Source: Symbiodinium natans (Eukaryota; Sar; Dinophyceae; Suessiales; Symbiodiniaceae). From it: a DNA stretch of 60,000 nt. Location of the stretch: the NCBI GenBank assembly GCA_905221605.1, contig CAJNDS010001802.1, positions 492,922 through 552,921 of the forward strand. The letters run 5' to 3'. Within the stretch, counting starts at the first letter, position 1, and each line of letters begins with the position of its first letter. The notes beneath the pieces were generated by a model, which worked only from the letters and a program-made list of their open reading frames with translations, was not told the DNA's origin and searched no databases. Below are positions 31,717 through 41,790 of the stretch, one piece after another. A program made the translations under genes and the position numbers.

Positions 31717-31812
31717 TAGTTTCCAAGAATCCGATTCTTGGGCATGCCCCAACACAGGGGCACCGCTTATGTTCCCCAAAATAGTAGATTCCTCATTCTA
31801 GGAACCCCCCCC
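31717..31812 (+). repeat. possible fold-back element, GGGTTTnCG family
   Basis: GTTTCCAAGAATCCGATTCT to CATTCTAGGAACCCCC with an internal AATAGTAG. It is diverged and ends in a run of about 15 C. AT-rich sequence follows to 31890. Confidence 0.45.
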
Positions 31813-32133
31813 CCCCCACAAAAAACACATAAACATTAAATAAACAATAAATAAGTAAATATAAACAAATAAAATTATAACAAAAAAGGCTCCCGAATCT
31901 TGGGAAGCCCGTACTGAACTTCAAGATCCTGGCCCACCTGCCGGGATCCTCACGGGATCTCATGGGTACCGAACCCAAAATGGGAGTCAGAAGGATGTGG
32001 GATGCCCTCAGGGCAGTGTCCGAGTAGAAAGCAACTAACATCCCATGTGCCCTGTGAGCTCTACGTCTACATCACCCTACAGAACCCTTTATACTACCCG
32101 ATAGACCCCACACACCCTAAACCCCGTCCTCAG

Positions 32134-32206
32134 GCAGGCGCCCTTTGTTGTCATTGGCATCGGCCCCATCGAAACCTCGGCCGGGCACCTGGAGTCTGGG
32201 ATATCG
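32134..32206 (+). CDS. candidate exon, repeat-protein gene
   Basis: Reads QAPFVVIGIGPIETSAGHLE, then SGIS. The acceptor is CCTCAG, phase 2. The donor is TCG|GT followed by TTGGGGTTTAGGG. Confidence 0.65.
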
Positions 32207-32682
32207 GTTTGGGGTTTAGGGCGGGCGGGTCTAGGGTTTGAGGGTTTGGGGTTTTGGGTTTCCGGCTCTAAGGGCCGCTTTGGGCAGTTTAGGGTCTGTT
32301 TTTTTTTTGGGGGCAGTTTCGGGCTTAGGCTTAGGGAAATTCACTCTAGCCGACACGAGTTTAGGCAGCAAGTCTATCTTGCTTGGATCTGCCAGCCATT
32401 CTGCTGAAATTTGAAGTTGTTGTGGCTTCGTGAAACAAACTCGGGGGGCCTTGCGGAACCATGAACCGATTGTTTGTTTCTGAAGACGACCTTCGTCGCT
32501 ATAAAGCATGTTTTTTGTTTTGAAGATGCCGTCGTTCAAATTGTCGTTCCGGTGTCAGCTTAAGACATACAGCCATACAGCCCGTGCCATGCCATGTGTA
32601 AAATGCATTGTCCCCAAACCGTAAACCCTAAACCCGAAACCCTAAGACAGTGGACGTGCATTCTTGCTCGACTTCATCGCAG

Positions 32683-32717
32683 GTGGAGATCGACTCCTTC
32701 GGCACACTCAGGGCGCG
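32683..32717 (+). CDS. candidate 35-nt exon
   Basis: Reads VEIDSFGTLRA between ATCGCAG and CG|GTGG. Phase is 0 in and 2 out. CCCTAAA units lie 40-70 bp upstream. Confidence 0.55.
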
Positions 32718-32904
32718 GTGGGACTAAACCCTTTCTACCCTTTATACGCTAAGATAGTTCCAATATAGCCCAACATATCTTTTTCCAAGCCATTGGGTAT
32801 CGTTGGGGTCCTTAGGCATTGCGGGGAACCGAGTCTTGCTGCGAGACCCGGCGGATGCTCTTGAGCATATACATTATAAGTCAGAAGTAGATAAATACAT
32901 GAAA

Positions 32905-33045
32905 AACACGCACACACACATACACATAGACATAGACATAGACATACACATACACATACACATGCATGTACATGTACATGTACATGTACATGTACAAAAA
33001 ATACATATATATATATATATATACATATATTTGATACAGAAGTAT
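32905..33045 (+). repeat. (CA)n/(TACA)n/(TA)n microsatellite
   Basis: Mixed purine-pyrimidine dinucleotide and tetranucleotide repeats. Confidence 0.95.
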
Positions 33046-33273
33046 GCATCCATGCATGCACGTGTGCATGGCTCAGGTTTAGGGTTTGGTGAGTCCGTCG
33101 GGCGTAGCGGACTCGCGCATGAGAGGGAGTGGGCAGACCTGGGTACAAGAGACGAGGGGCTGCTAAGCGCAGGCCACCCTGAAGCCTGGACGCCCAGCGA
33201 CCGAAGTGGCCTTGCAGGCTGGGGAAGTCGGAGCCAGAACGCCACCCGGGGGGGGTCGTTGAGTGGGTTGCAG

Positions 33274-33319
33274 ACGATTGCAGGCAGATACGCCCTACAC
33301 CATCATCATGTGGGCCACA
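33274..33319 (+). CDS. candidate exon with TPYTIIMWAT strand
   Basis: Reads RLQADTPYTIIMWAT. YTIIMW parallels YTLIVWIF at 15695. The acceptor is GTTGCAG, phase 2; the donor is GC, phase 0. An overlapping reading in another frame (SEPERHPGGVVEWVADD at 33218-33283) is the main alternative. Confidence 0.5.
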
Positions 33320-33409
33320 GCCTTACTCCGCATGAGCATGTCCTGAACCCAGAGCCCATCCCCTAACCCTAGCCTTAACCCTAGCCGATCCGAGGTTCTT
33401 CCCATCCAG

Positions 33410-33443
33410 GGCGCCAACACATGGCGCTTTGACACCAACGATG
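33410..33443 (+). CDS. candidate exon with GANTWRFDTN core
   Basis: Reads GANTWRFDTND, a textbook copy of the N-x-W core. The acceptor is ATCCAG, with CCCTAAC/CCCTAGC units upstream. The donor is GATG|GTGGGT. The frame continues to about 33480, so the end may lie further on. Confidence 0.6.
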
Positions 33444-33843
33444 GTGGGTCACTGCCTACAAACACCAACGACGGCGAGCTGGATGGACACAGCCTTGGTT
33501 TGGGGGCCGGGGTTTGGGGGCGCGGGGGGATAGGTTCGCGGGTAGCCATTTCTAGGGTCAAAAGTACTTGGTGACATACATGTATATATATACATGTATA
33601 TGTATTTTTCCTTTAATCTAACTTGATGGGGTATTCGTGAGCCTACTTTTTAGCTACACATGAACCTTCAAGGAGGCATGCGAAGCTCGGAAGCCCCTCT
33701 GGAATCCCGTGTTTGGGGCAGATGGAGCCGGCTTCAACCCTCAAGCCCTCAGGACCCTCAAGGCCCAAGCTCTGAGAGCTGAAACTTAAGCCCAACCTTT
33801 AAGCTCCCACGCCTAGACCCAAACCCCCCAAAACCCACTCCAG

Positions 33844-33906
33844 GCTTCTACCCTGTAGAGCAAATGGAGCTCAACATTGAGGCCCGGAGCGCTTTGTGTG
33901 TGACTG
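33844..33906 (+). CDS. candidate exon with ELNIEA motif
   Basis: Reads FYPVEQMELNIEARSALCVT between CTCCAG and ACTG|GTGA, phase 1 to 1. ELNIEA aligns with QINIEAPPGF at 39128. Confidence 0.65.
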
Positions 33907-34049
33907 GTGATTCCCCATTGGGACCTGTAAGGACTCTTGTTCAGGGTCCAGGGTAAGCTCCTAATCCGATTCAAACGAAGCCGCAAGCTTTCCATCCTTG
34001 AGCCCGAACCCGGTTGAAGGTTCAAGCCTAGAAGGTTCAGGGCTTACAG

Positions 34050-34104
34050 TAGGGTTAGGGTTTAGGGTTTAGGGTTTCGGGTTTCGGGTTTCGGGTTTCG
34101 GGTG
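34050..34104 (+). repeat. TTTAGGG/TTTCGGG array
   Basis: Eight heptamers, half of them the TTTCGGG variant in one block. Confidence 0.95.
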
Positions 34105-34180
34105 CTTTCGGGGCTAAGGGTCTATGGCCGTTTGGGGGCTCAGGCTTCAGGGGATGAACCCTGCCCTGCCAGGCCGTGCG

Positions 34181-34222
34181 AAGTCCACCCAAGGCTGTGG
34201 CAGCTCGGCCGGAACTGAAATC
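34181..34222 (+). other. probable exon, frame unresolved
   Basis: Lies after GCCAG. All three plus frames are open for about fourteen codons (RAKSTQGCGSSAGTEI, AVRSPPKAVAARPELK, PCEVHPRLWQLGRN). Confidence 0.35.
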
Positions 34223-34224
34223 CA

Positions 34225-34314
34225 TGGGTTTAGGGTTTAGGGTTCAGGGTTTAGGGTTCAGGGTTCAGGGTTCAGGGTTCAGGGTTTAGGGTTTAGGGTT
34301 TCGGGTTTAGGGGG
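34225..34314 (+). repeat. TTTAGGG/TTCAGGG array
   Basis: About twelve G-rich heptamers with a block of the TTCAGGG variant. Confidence 0.95.
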
Positions 34315-34332
34315 GCATGTTAGGTAATATGG

Positions 34333-34437
34333 AGGTTTACGCAAATTAGGGGCCACGAATATCGACCCACATCGACCACCAAATAGTAGGATTCTATAAT
34401 GAGGACCCCAATAAGGTACCCCTAATATCGTAAACCC
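34333..34437 (+). repeat. fold-back element, GGGTTTnCG family
   Basis: Starts GGTTTACGCAAATTAGGGG and ends CCTAATATCGTAAACCC, with TAGTAGGATTCTATAATGAG inside. Confidence 0.8.
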
Positions 34438-34613
34438 ATAGAGGGGCCTTAAGAACGAGACTAGGGTTTTGGGGGTTATCGTACAATTGTAAGGCCGCGT
34501 GCCAATATAAATTGCTTGTAACAGGGCCGCGGCCCACACACGCGACATGCCCCGTTACAGAGGGTATGTATCAATGGCCGGGGTTTTGCGACAGACCTGT
34601 TTGTTGTTGTCTG

Positions 34614-34830
34614 CAGGTTCCAAGTCTTGCTTATCGGGGGGTAAGTGTTCGGAAGTTTCAAGAAGCAAATATATTTATCCCTGAATTTGAAACCCCCGTA
34701 AAGTCTTAAAAACTGAGTATGTGGAGTGGTTCCAAGTCTTGCTTATCGGGGGGTAAGTGTTCGTAAATTTCAAGAAGCTGTGAGGGTTCCAGGTCTTGCT
34801 TGTCGCGGCCAACCCCACTCAGTCCTCAAC
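34614..34830 (+). repeat. direct duplication, about 50-bp unit
   Basis: GGTTCCAAGTCTTGCTTATC...GTTTCAAGAAGC occurs at 34617 and 34729 with few changes. A truncated third copy starts near 34792. Words such as CGCGACATACCCCGTTACA recur at 34540, 34911 and 35160-35215. Confidence 0.85.
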
Positions 34831-35057
34831 AGGGGGACTCTCGAGGCTTCAGGCAAGACAAGCCTGAAACCCGAAATTCCCGAAAATCTGTGTTCATGCC
34901 TCCCGGCGCGCGACATACCCCGTTACAAGTGCGTTACATACCCGCGACAGACCAAAAACACAATCTATTGCGACATCTGCGTGAGCAACGTGCGCCCCAA
35001 ATAGACGCATTATCGTCCTACCCCAATGCACCCTGACACCCGTTTTTAGTGCATGTA

Positions 35058-35152
35058 TATGTATATATAATATAATGTAATATAATATAATATGACAGAA
35101 TATCATATAGTAAAGTATAATATAATATAATATAGTATAATATACATGATAC
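35058..35152 (+). repeat. (TATAA)n AT-rich repeat
   Basis: Imperfect TATAATA units over about 95 bp. Confidence 0.95.
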
Positions 35153-35549
35153 GAACGTGCGCGCGACAGAAGTCTGCAACAAGCCGGGCGTTACAGAGGT
35201 CTGTAACAGGTGGGCGCGGGCGCGGGCCGCGACAACCGGGGGTTTAGGCACACGGCCAAATAAAGTGACCACAAGGGACTCCTGCTAACCACTCCGACCC
35301 CCATAGTAACCCGTGGCTACCCTTTGCTCCAAGCTTCCCCAACATTCTGAAGACCCTAAATGGTGCAGGGCTTGTCGCTTCGTTGAGTTTTAGTATATCA
35401 CTTCTGCCAAAGTGCCCTTGGGCCTTAGGCGGGGTCTCTGCTATGGCACCTGATAAAAAACTCTCTGCTCTTCCTTGAACCTAAGCTTGTGCAGCCTTAA
35501 AATTTGGCCTGTTTCGGGGTCCCGCAAACCCTAGAACCAGACTTTGCAG

Positions 35550-35604
35550 GTTGACGTCATTCTGAATATCAACGCGGGCAATGCCATCGTTCGGGACATG
35601 CAAT
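35550..35604 (+). CDS. candidate exon with VDVILNINAG strand
   Basis: Reads VDVILNINAGNAIVRDMQ between TTTGCAG and CAAT|GTTG. Phase is 0 in and 1 out. It is the counterpart of the exon at 27549. Confidence 0.65.
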
Positions 35605-35950
35605 GTTGCTGCAAGCGTCGGCAGTCCCGGTTTTGCCCCAGTCCTAAGCCCCATAAGTCCTAATCCTATCGAGTTTTATGCTTCATGGGCAGATGGGACC
35701 AGGTTGGAGGGAGTGAGTTGAGGTGCATGTGCATGATCTGAAATCCAACACTCTTGGAAGGTAGCGCAGAAAAGAGGCGCCATGTTTGACGTTCAATGGC
35801 AGGATTTCCAGGGGCAAGCAGTGAGGCTTCGTAAGGTGTTCACCCGCACGAATCTTCGCGACCCGAACCAGAACCCTCAACCTCCTAGACCCCATGAAAG
35901 GTTACGTGCCCCCAAAAGCACCATAGGCCAAGGAAATCAAATCTTCCAAG

Positions 35951-36067
35951 ATGCACAGGAGCTTATCATTATCGCTCCCCCGAGCTTCCTTTTCGATGAG
36001 AGCGCGGGCGGCTGCGGCGACATGTGTCTGTCCGGGGCTCGAAAGCGCAGCTTGTGCTACCTTGGCG
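35951..36067 (+). CDS. candidate exon with IIIAPPSFLFDE motif
   Basis: Reads AQELIIIAPPSFLFDESAGG, then CGDMCLSGARKRSLCYLGG. It carries the A-P-P-x-F segment followed by three Cys. The acceptor is TCCAAG, phase 1. The frame stays open to a stop at 36120, so the donor (GGCG|GT) is tentative. Confidence 0.65.
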
Positions 36068-36352
36068 GTGGTTTGCGACCCTTTTCGGCAAAAATGCCCG
36101 AAGCCTTGCAAATCCCATAGTTCACGTCTCCTTCTGGGAACTTCGCATAGGATTTCCTTATAAAGAACAAGAACCCCTGAGACTGGTTCCTGGTTTGGTT
36201 TGGAACAGTAGCCTATGGGGTTTGGACGGGCGATACGAGAACACCCCAACACCCCCTCCAGAAAGAAGCCGAGCCGCCCTAGACCCGAAAGGTTCAACCG
36301 TAAAGCCCCAACACAACCCTTCAGCCCTTATGCCCCCCCTGGAGCCCCGCTA

Positions 36353-36425
36353 AACCCTAAACCCCAAACCCCAAACCCTAAACCCTAAACCCCAAACCTA
36401 AACCCTAAACTCTAAACCCTACAAA
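36353..36425 (+). repeat. CCCTAAA/CCCCAAA array
   Basis: About ten C-rich heptamers including a CCCCAAA variant. Confidence 0.9.
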
Positions 36426-36429
36426 CCCC

Positions 36430-37340
36430 AAACTCACCCGAAGTCCGCCTCAGGCCAGGCGAAGCTCTGAGCTCCACGAGCCGGAAGTGTCGCCCTCAGC
36501 GAAGCACGGTTATAGAACGTGACATAAATAAATCAAAAGGTGAATGTGTGTGTATAAATATATGTACATACACTTATAAATAAGTAGATATAAACAAGTA
36601 CAAATACATATTTAAATGCTTATGATTTTACAAAAATATAAATAAGTAAACAATTAACTCTCTCTCTCTCTATATATATATATATATTTATATATTTATA
36701 TAGATATTCCGAGACCCACGCACATGCACATTGTATGTATGTACATTTTGAGTATATGGCGTATGCGACTCTAAGTTATTGAGCATCTCAAAACCGTCAA
36801 ACATGCACGGGGAAGTTTACGGGCGCGCTTTCATCTCTCAGCTGAGGTGTTGAATGAAACAGTCGTTGTTCCATGTTCTTTGCCTCAGAAGCCGACGAAG
36901 ACTGAAGATTCCTGGGAATCTCTAATCTCTACCCGGGATCGGTAGTTGTCAATCTTCGTTTTGGCACGGCTTTGGATTTAAATCTGAATTCAGTCGGGCT
37001 TTTTGGATTTGCGGGCTTTAGGGTTTTGATGGAAGCCGGAAAGAAATCGAAGATTGAAGACTCCCAGAGAACATTTCAAGGAATCTGCAACCTTTTCTTT
37101 GTCCAAGAGTTTAATTAACATCCATCCACGAGATACCCTTCTATAGCGAGGATTCTGGCCAGTTGTTCAATAGTCTTCAATGGTTGAACTTCCATTTTGC
37201 TGAGATGCACATTTAATGCGTACTTACACTTGCACTTGCGCTTGCACTTATTCATGCACACGCCCCGCCCACCCGCGCCCGCACCCACACACGCACCGGA
37301 CGCGCCACGCACGCGCGCACGCGCACACGCGCACACGCGC
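36430..37340 (+). other. AT-rich intronic stretch, no gene seen
   Basis: Contains AT-rich sequence and a (CT)n(TA)n tract at 36658-36700. No supported exon. Confidence 0.5.
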
Positions 37341-37478
37341 ATACGTACATACATACATACATACATACATACATACATACGTACATACATATACGTACAT
37401 ACATACGCACATACATACGTACATACATACGCACATACATACGTACATACATACGTACATATACATACATGTACACGC
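37339..37478 (+). repeat. (CATA)n microsatellite
   Basis: About thirty CATA/CGTA tetranucleotides, preceded by a (CG/CA)n stretch at 37262-37338. Confidence 0.97.
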
Positions 37479-37562
37479 ACACATCCATACCCAGGGATTC
37501 TTTCAACGTGCTCATGACATATGGCATGATCTGACATATAGACAGTTTGCTAGACCTCCAAG

Positions 37563-37642
37563 GACAGCGACGATCGCCTCGCCCACAGGCGAACCGCTGA
37601 CGCAGCTGCGAAATATCAAGCCGCACGGCTTAGAGCCACCGG
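37563..37642 (+). CDS. candidate exon with ATIASPTGE motif
   Basis: Reads TATIASPTGEPLTQLRNIKP, then HGLEPP, between CTCCAAG and CCGG|GT. Phase is 2 in and 1 out. TIASPTG is the A-P-x-G segment with Ser replacing Ala. Confidence 0.6.
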
Positions 37643-37789
37643 GTTGTACAGGGCTCTTCGGGCTTAGGGAGGTTTAGAATGTAATATAAAAAGCTTTCAG
37701 CATTAGGGGATTTAAAGGGGTTTGCGGTGGTTTTGCACGTAGGAATTGGTGGGGTTTGCGGAGGGAAAGCAGAACTCGGGACCATGGAG

Positions 37790-37958
37790 CGGCACGTCTC
37801 ACGAAGAAAACGTTTCTTTCCTTGCTACGAATGGCTTTGTGCTTGCTTCCCTGGCATGCGCTGTGCAGCAGCCTGCCTCACTAAGGGTTCGTGTGCTGAC
37901 CCCTGAGCAGACGCCCAGCAGCGCTGCACTCAGTCAGAAGACACGGTCGGCGCACTGA
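37790..37958 (+). other. open frame, possible exon
   Basis: Frame QNSGPWSGTSHEENVSFLAT is open for 56 codons to a stop at 37958. It could be an exon with an NSGPW core, but phase does not fit the neighbours. Confidence 0.3.
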
Positions 37959-38193
37959 GGCTCAGTGTTTGGTGGTAGTCTGTGGATCTTTGATCGACAT
38001 TTTTCTATGGAGTTTCCGAAAATCAGGGTATCCTGGGAATGGGTTCCCTGTGCTTGGGGCATGGGGGCTTAGTGAAATTTGACAAGGATCAGCAATGTTG
38101 ATGGAGACCCTACACTCCATTGATCCCAAGCCCGAAGCGAAACCCGCAGCCAAACCCCGCACCCTGAAACCCTAAACCCGTGGATCTTGGCAG

Positions 38194-38267
38194 CTGCCAT
38201 TAATGCGGACCTGACATACGACGGTTGTTGCCAGCATCGGGAGCCTCCGGTGTTGCCGAGGCATAAC
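38194..38267 (+). CDS. candidate exon, repeat-protein gene
   Basis: Reads AINADLTYDGCCQHREPPVL, then PRHN, between TTGGCAG and AAC|GTGG. Phase is 1 in and 0 out, continuing 37563. CCCTAAA sequence sits about 20 bp upstream of the acceptor. Confidence 0.6.
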
Positions 38268-38409
38268 GTGGTTCGTTGAGGGCCGCGGTCAAGGCGCTGG
38301 CACAACTGTCGGCTGGGGCGAAGGCCCGGCGTGCAGGGCCCACTTGCACTAAACCCTAAATCCTAAACCCGAAAACCCTATGATAAGCATGTTGCACCTT
38401 TCTTCACAG

Positions 38410-38468
38410 AAGCGTGATGTCGGTTTGGAAGGCTCCGATGTTGGCATCCCCGCAAGCTTCTGGAGAGC
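38410..38468 (+). CDS. candidate exon with PASFWR core
   Basis: Reads KRDVGLEGSDVGIPASFWR between TTCACAG and GC|GTAG. Phase is 0 in and 2 out. PASFW is the recurring core. Confidence 0.65.
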
Positions 38469-39127
38469 GTAGTGGAGCCTGACGGGTCTTACTAGTGGTG
38501 TTTACGTTTTTCAAGTAGTGTGGTAGGAAAGCTAACGTAGAACTAGGCATTTTCAACAGCGTTTGCAAGTTCGACTGGCACGAAGCGAATGCCTCCAAGA
38601 ATTAAGCAGATGACCGTGGGGCGATTCAAGCACAATAGCCAGGCCCCACTTCCCACAGGCCTCATGTGGGCAAAAAAGAGCACGCAAGCAACATGTCTCA
38701 TGACCCAACCCCTGCAATTGCACATGAACCTGAAACAAAAACCAGCTCCTTGGAAACCCAGCTCCCGATTCCGCTCTTCAGCTCATTGTCTCGCTCCAGG
38801 TCCAGGCTTCTTTGTGACGCAGATGGCTGGTACAAGCGTCATGTGACCTTGTGTTGCACCAACCTTCCTAAAAGCACTCTGTGTGGGCGTCGTTCAACAT
38901 TTTGGATCACTTTATCCTCGTAACGGGGGCCAGATGATGTAAGGACGTTTGTCTGACTGCCTTCTAATGATACTTCCACAACCGACGAGGTACCCGGCCG
39001 TCGCCACAATCTCACAAGCTCAGATTGTGCTCGGAGCTCGGAGTGAGGTCTTTAAGTGCTGTGCCCACTAAGAGCATCGGGCACCCGGCTCTGCTGGTTT
39101 TGTTCGATTCGATGTGCCTGGCTAGAG

Positions 39128-39201
39128 GTTCACCTTTGCCCTCAACGTCAACGATGGGAATCAGATCAACATTGAAGCTCCACCGGGCTTCATCCTGACT
39201 T
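39128..39201 (+). CDS. candidate exon with NIEAPPGFILTC motif
   Basis: Reads FTFALNVNDGNQINIEAPPG, then FILT. It is the clearest single copy of the repeated module: an aromatic strand followed by I-x-I-x-A-P-P-G-F-x-L-x-C. The acceptor is GCTAGAG, phase 2; the donor is ACTT|GTGC, phase 1. Confidence 0.7.
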
Positions 39202-39820
39202 GTGCCGGCCTTATTCAGCAGACCTTCCGGCCTATTTGCTTGGTGCACCTTTCTTTGAAGCCCTTGCAGCTCTTTTGACAAGTTTACTTGTCGCAGCGTG
39301 GTGGACTCAGTCCCACTCCCCGCTACTCGTTTCGGCAGCTCAGGCTCAACGGAGGGGGCATTGAAGCAGATTAGCCTCCCTGGCGGCAAGCGCGGACACC
39401 CAGACGGTTTGTGATGCTGCGATGTCTCAGAGTCTAGAAGCACTGGAGTCAATCGCCCATGGGCCTAAAGAGCCAGGCAGCTGTTCACGAAGCACATTCG
39501 CGGAGTCATAGGTATTAACAGATTTACAAGAGAAGAGGACATACGCAACCATTTGTCCATCTACCCAGGACCGAGTTTAGGTAGTGATTGCTCTCATCGA
39601 GAAGCATTGCAAAGTCGTTCAAGTTTTTGCAACAGCAGCAGCAGATGCAATTCGAGCAAAGATGCTGCCTGTTTCAAGTCAGTTCTGCTGTGCGCTTTGG
39701 CACATTTGAATGGTTCATTTCGCAGTGTGGAAAACACATTCACCGACTACTTCGCAGCAAGCTCTTGCGCGAAAACTATCCAACTTCCTTAGAGGAAAGT
39801 TCATGTAATTGTTTCCAATT

Positions 39821-39825
39821 CTGTG

Positions 39826-39869
<44 letters not shown>

Positions 39870-39921
39870 TGGATGCGTGCGTGCGTGCGTGGGTGGGTGG
39901 GTGGTGGGTGGGTGTGGGTGC

Positions 39922-39962
<41 letters not shown>

Positions 39963-40060
39963 CGTGCGTGCATGCGTGCGTGCGTGCATGTGTGTGTGTG
40001 TGTGTGGGCGCGCGCGCGTGTGCGTGTGTGTCTCCGTGTGTGTGTGTGTGTGTGTGTGTC

Positions 40061-40155
<95 letters not shown>
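39821..40155 (+). repeat. (GT)n/(GTGC)n microsatellite
   Basis: About 335 bp of GT-rich repeat, with interrupted GCGT units first and a nearly pure (GT)n run at the end. Cys/Val and His/Thr ORFs here are artefacts. Confidence 0.98.
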
Positions 40156-40157
<2 letters not shown>

Positions 40158-40263
40158 TTTCCTGTTTCAAGGTGACTTAAGCTGCTTGAGGTTGCACGAG
40201 AGGTGCGACATTTTGTGACTTCTCGCGTGCTGAAGGCCAGATTGTATCGACGATCCCCTGCAG

Positions 40264-40309
40264 ATTCGGCTGGCCATGTGCCCGGAAGAAGCAAGATCCT
40301 GGCGCAGAG
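40264..40309 (+). CDS. candidate exon, repeat-protein gene
   Basis: Reads SAGHVPGRSKILAQ between CTGCAG and AG|GTAT. Phase 1 in and 2 out agrees with both neighbours. Another open frame (IRLAMCPEEARSWRR) is rejected on phase. Confidence 0.5.
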
Positions 40310-40427
40310 GTATCCTTAAGGTTTTGGGCTTCAAGGCACATGACACATACGAAGCCCCCTCTGCACAGCGTTGTTTCTAATTAGTGGCTACATGGTTAAA
40401 CTTGATGAAAGTGTGCCTAGTGCGCAG

Positions 40428-40518
40428 GGAGGCGCTTCAAGATGTTTCTGTGCCTGAGGGTACGACGCTGACCGCCGACCAATATGCCGCTTGCTCGGAT
40501 CCGGGGATCCATTTACAA
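40428..40518 (+). CDS. candidate exon, repeat-protein gene
   Basis: Reads EALQDVSVPEGTTLTADQYA, then ACSDPGIHLQ, between GCGCAG and CAA|GTTA. Phase is 2 in and 0 out. AT-rich repeats fill the start of the next intron. Confidence 0.7.
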
Positions 40519-40897
40519 GTTATAGAATATATAGTATGTATATATATATATACACATGGGTTTTAACAAGTTTATAAATATAAACAAATAAATAAATAGA
40601 GAAATAAATAATTAAAATAAATAAATAAATAAGTGTATATATATATATATATACACATACACATGCTTTTTGCATTAAGGCCTTCTCCTTGCTGGTGGAC
40701 TTGCCGCCAGACCAGCCCTCTGCCGCTCGGCTCAGACATCTCTCAGTTTGTTGAGGGTTTAGGGCTTGGGGGTGTTGGGGTTTAGGGTTTAGGGTTTAGG
40801 GTCTAGGCATGGATTCATTCCGCCCTTGGAAAGGAGACCTGAAACTGCTGAGTGTCCAGTGGCATCCCGTGGCCAATGACAATGCTCACCCGCCCAG

Positions 40898-41001
40898 GGA
40901 AACACGTTCAGTGTCATCATCAGAGACCAGGACAGGGGGTGTCTCATGCTGCGCTCTCTTTCTGACGGCTCCTGCCGTGCCACCGGCATGCCTCTGTTGA
41001 G
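40898..41001 (+). CDS. candidate exon with GNTFSVIIRD core
   Basis: Reads GNTFSVIIRDQDRGCLMLRS, then LSDGSCRATGMPLL. The acceptor is GCCCAG, phase 0. The donor is AG|GTTC, phase 2, or GG|GTGT near 40939 with the same phase. Confidence 0.65.
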
Positions 41002-41018
41002 GTTCACATATAGCCAAG

Positions 41019-41057
41019 GCAAGAATCATCTCCGTCAACACCTTGCGCGACATGGAA
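41019..41057 (+). CDS. candidate exon with STPCATW core
   Basis: Reads QESSPSTPCATW between GCCAAG and AA|GTTG, phase 2 to 2. It parallels SASTPCVW at 29051. If the previous exon ends at 41001, the intron would be only 17 bp, so one of the two boundaries must be wrong. Confidence 0.4.
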
Positions 41058-41424
41058 GTTGTTGTTAATCCCTGCAACCCATACGTGATCATTGTGATTC
41101 TTATAGTTGCCTTTGGCAGGCGTTTGCGTGTGCAACCATCGATCCAGCCGTGTGCTAGTCTGTGCCAGGACAGCAACGTCGTCGACGCGGCGTGCCTTGC
41201 CTCGGGGGGAGATGTCACGCTAAACTCACTGTCATGCATGGATCATTATCGTTCCGCGATGTTCGTACTGTACTACTGCGGTGCAGATTCGCCAAACGGG
41301 TTTGTTTGTCATGTATTTTGATTTTTCTGCCACCCATCACCCAGCACGTGGATCGCGATGTTGCATGGACTTTGCCTTGAAAATGCCTGCTCGCATGTCC
41401 TTATGTGTTTTTTCTGGCTGCTAG

Positions 41425-41534
41425 GTACAAGATCCAGGGAAAGCAGTTCGAGCTCATTGGCGTCGCCGACCCTTACCTTGACTGGCGCGGCTCTTGTTGG
41501 CCATCGGACACATTGGTCTTTCGAAGCTTTGGGG
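41425..41534 (+). CDS. candidate exon, repeat-protein gene
   Basis: Reads YKIQGKQFELIGVADPYLDW, then RGSCWPSDTLVFRSFG. The acceptor is TGCTAG and the donor the strong GGGG|GTGAGT. Phase is 2 in and 1 out. One of the best-defined exons in the window. Confidence 0.75.
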
Positions 41535-41667
41535 GTGAGTCTTGAGAGCAAAAGCATCAGCTCTGGGGCCTGTAGACCAAAACCACGCAATCTTCAAACA
41601 ACTCCAAAAGCTACCCTGAATCCGAAACTTTCTCAAACCCAAGCCCTGCGGACTGAAACCATAATCG

Positions 41668-41717
41668 GCCCTAAACCCTAAACCCTAAGCCCTAAGCCCT
41701 AAACCCTAAACCCTAAC
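41668..41717 (+). repeat. CCCTAAA array before a 3' splice site
   Basis: Seven C-rich heptamers, two of them CCCTAAG, ending eight bases before a CTTCAG acceptor. Confidence 0.95.
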
Positions 41718-41724
41718 TTCAGGT

Positions 41725-41790
41725 CGCAGGCTGAGCCGGGGCAGCGCACCGACATCACGCGCTTCGGCCGCACTTGTGGGACGCGGGGCT
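41725..41790 (+). CDS. candidate exon, frame unresolved
   Basis: After CTTCAG, two frames are open: SQAEPGQRTDITRFGRTCGT (stronger third-position bias) and RRLSRGSAPTSRASAALVGR (fits the phase of the previous exon). From 41744 it lies inside the inverted duplicated segment; the copy near 52511 keeps both frames open. Confidence 0.45.

Noticed and set aside
33218-33283. Exon reading SEPERHPGGVVEWVADD
   Set aside because: Well-formed, but it overlaps and abuts the better motif-supported exon at 33274 with no room for an intron; kept only as the alternative.
39588-40294. Cys/Val-rich plus and His/Thr-rich minus ORFs
   Set aside because: Translation of a (GT)n microsatellite; the same applies at 46688-47093 and 37197-37677.
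41019-41057. Frame ARIISVNTLRDMEVVV
   Set aside because: Open and protein-like, but the other frame carries the STPCATW core seen at 29051 and fits phase; not certain.
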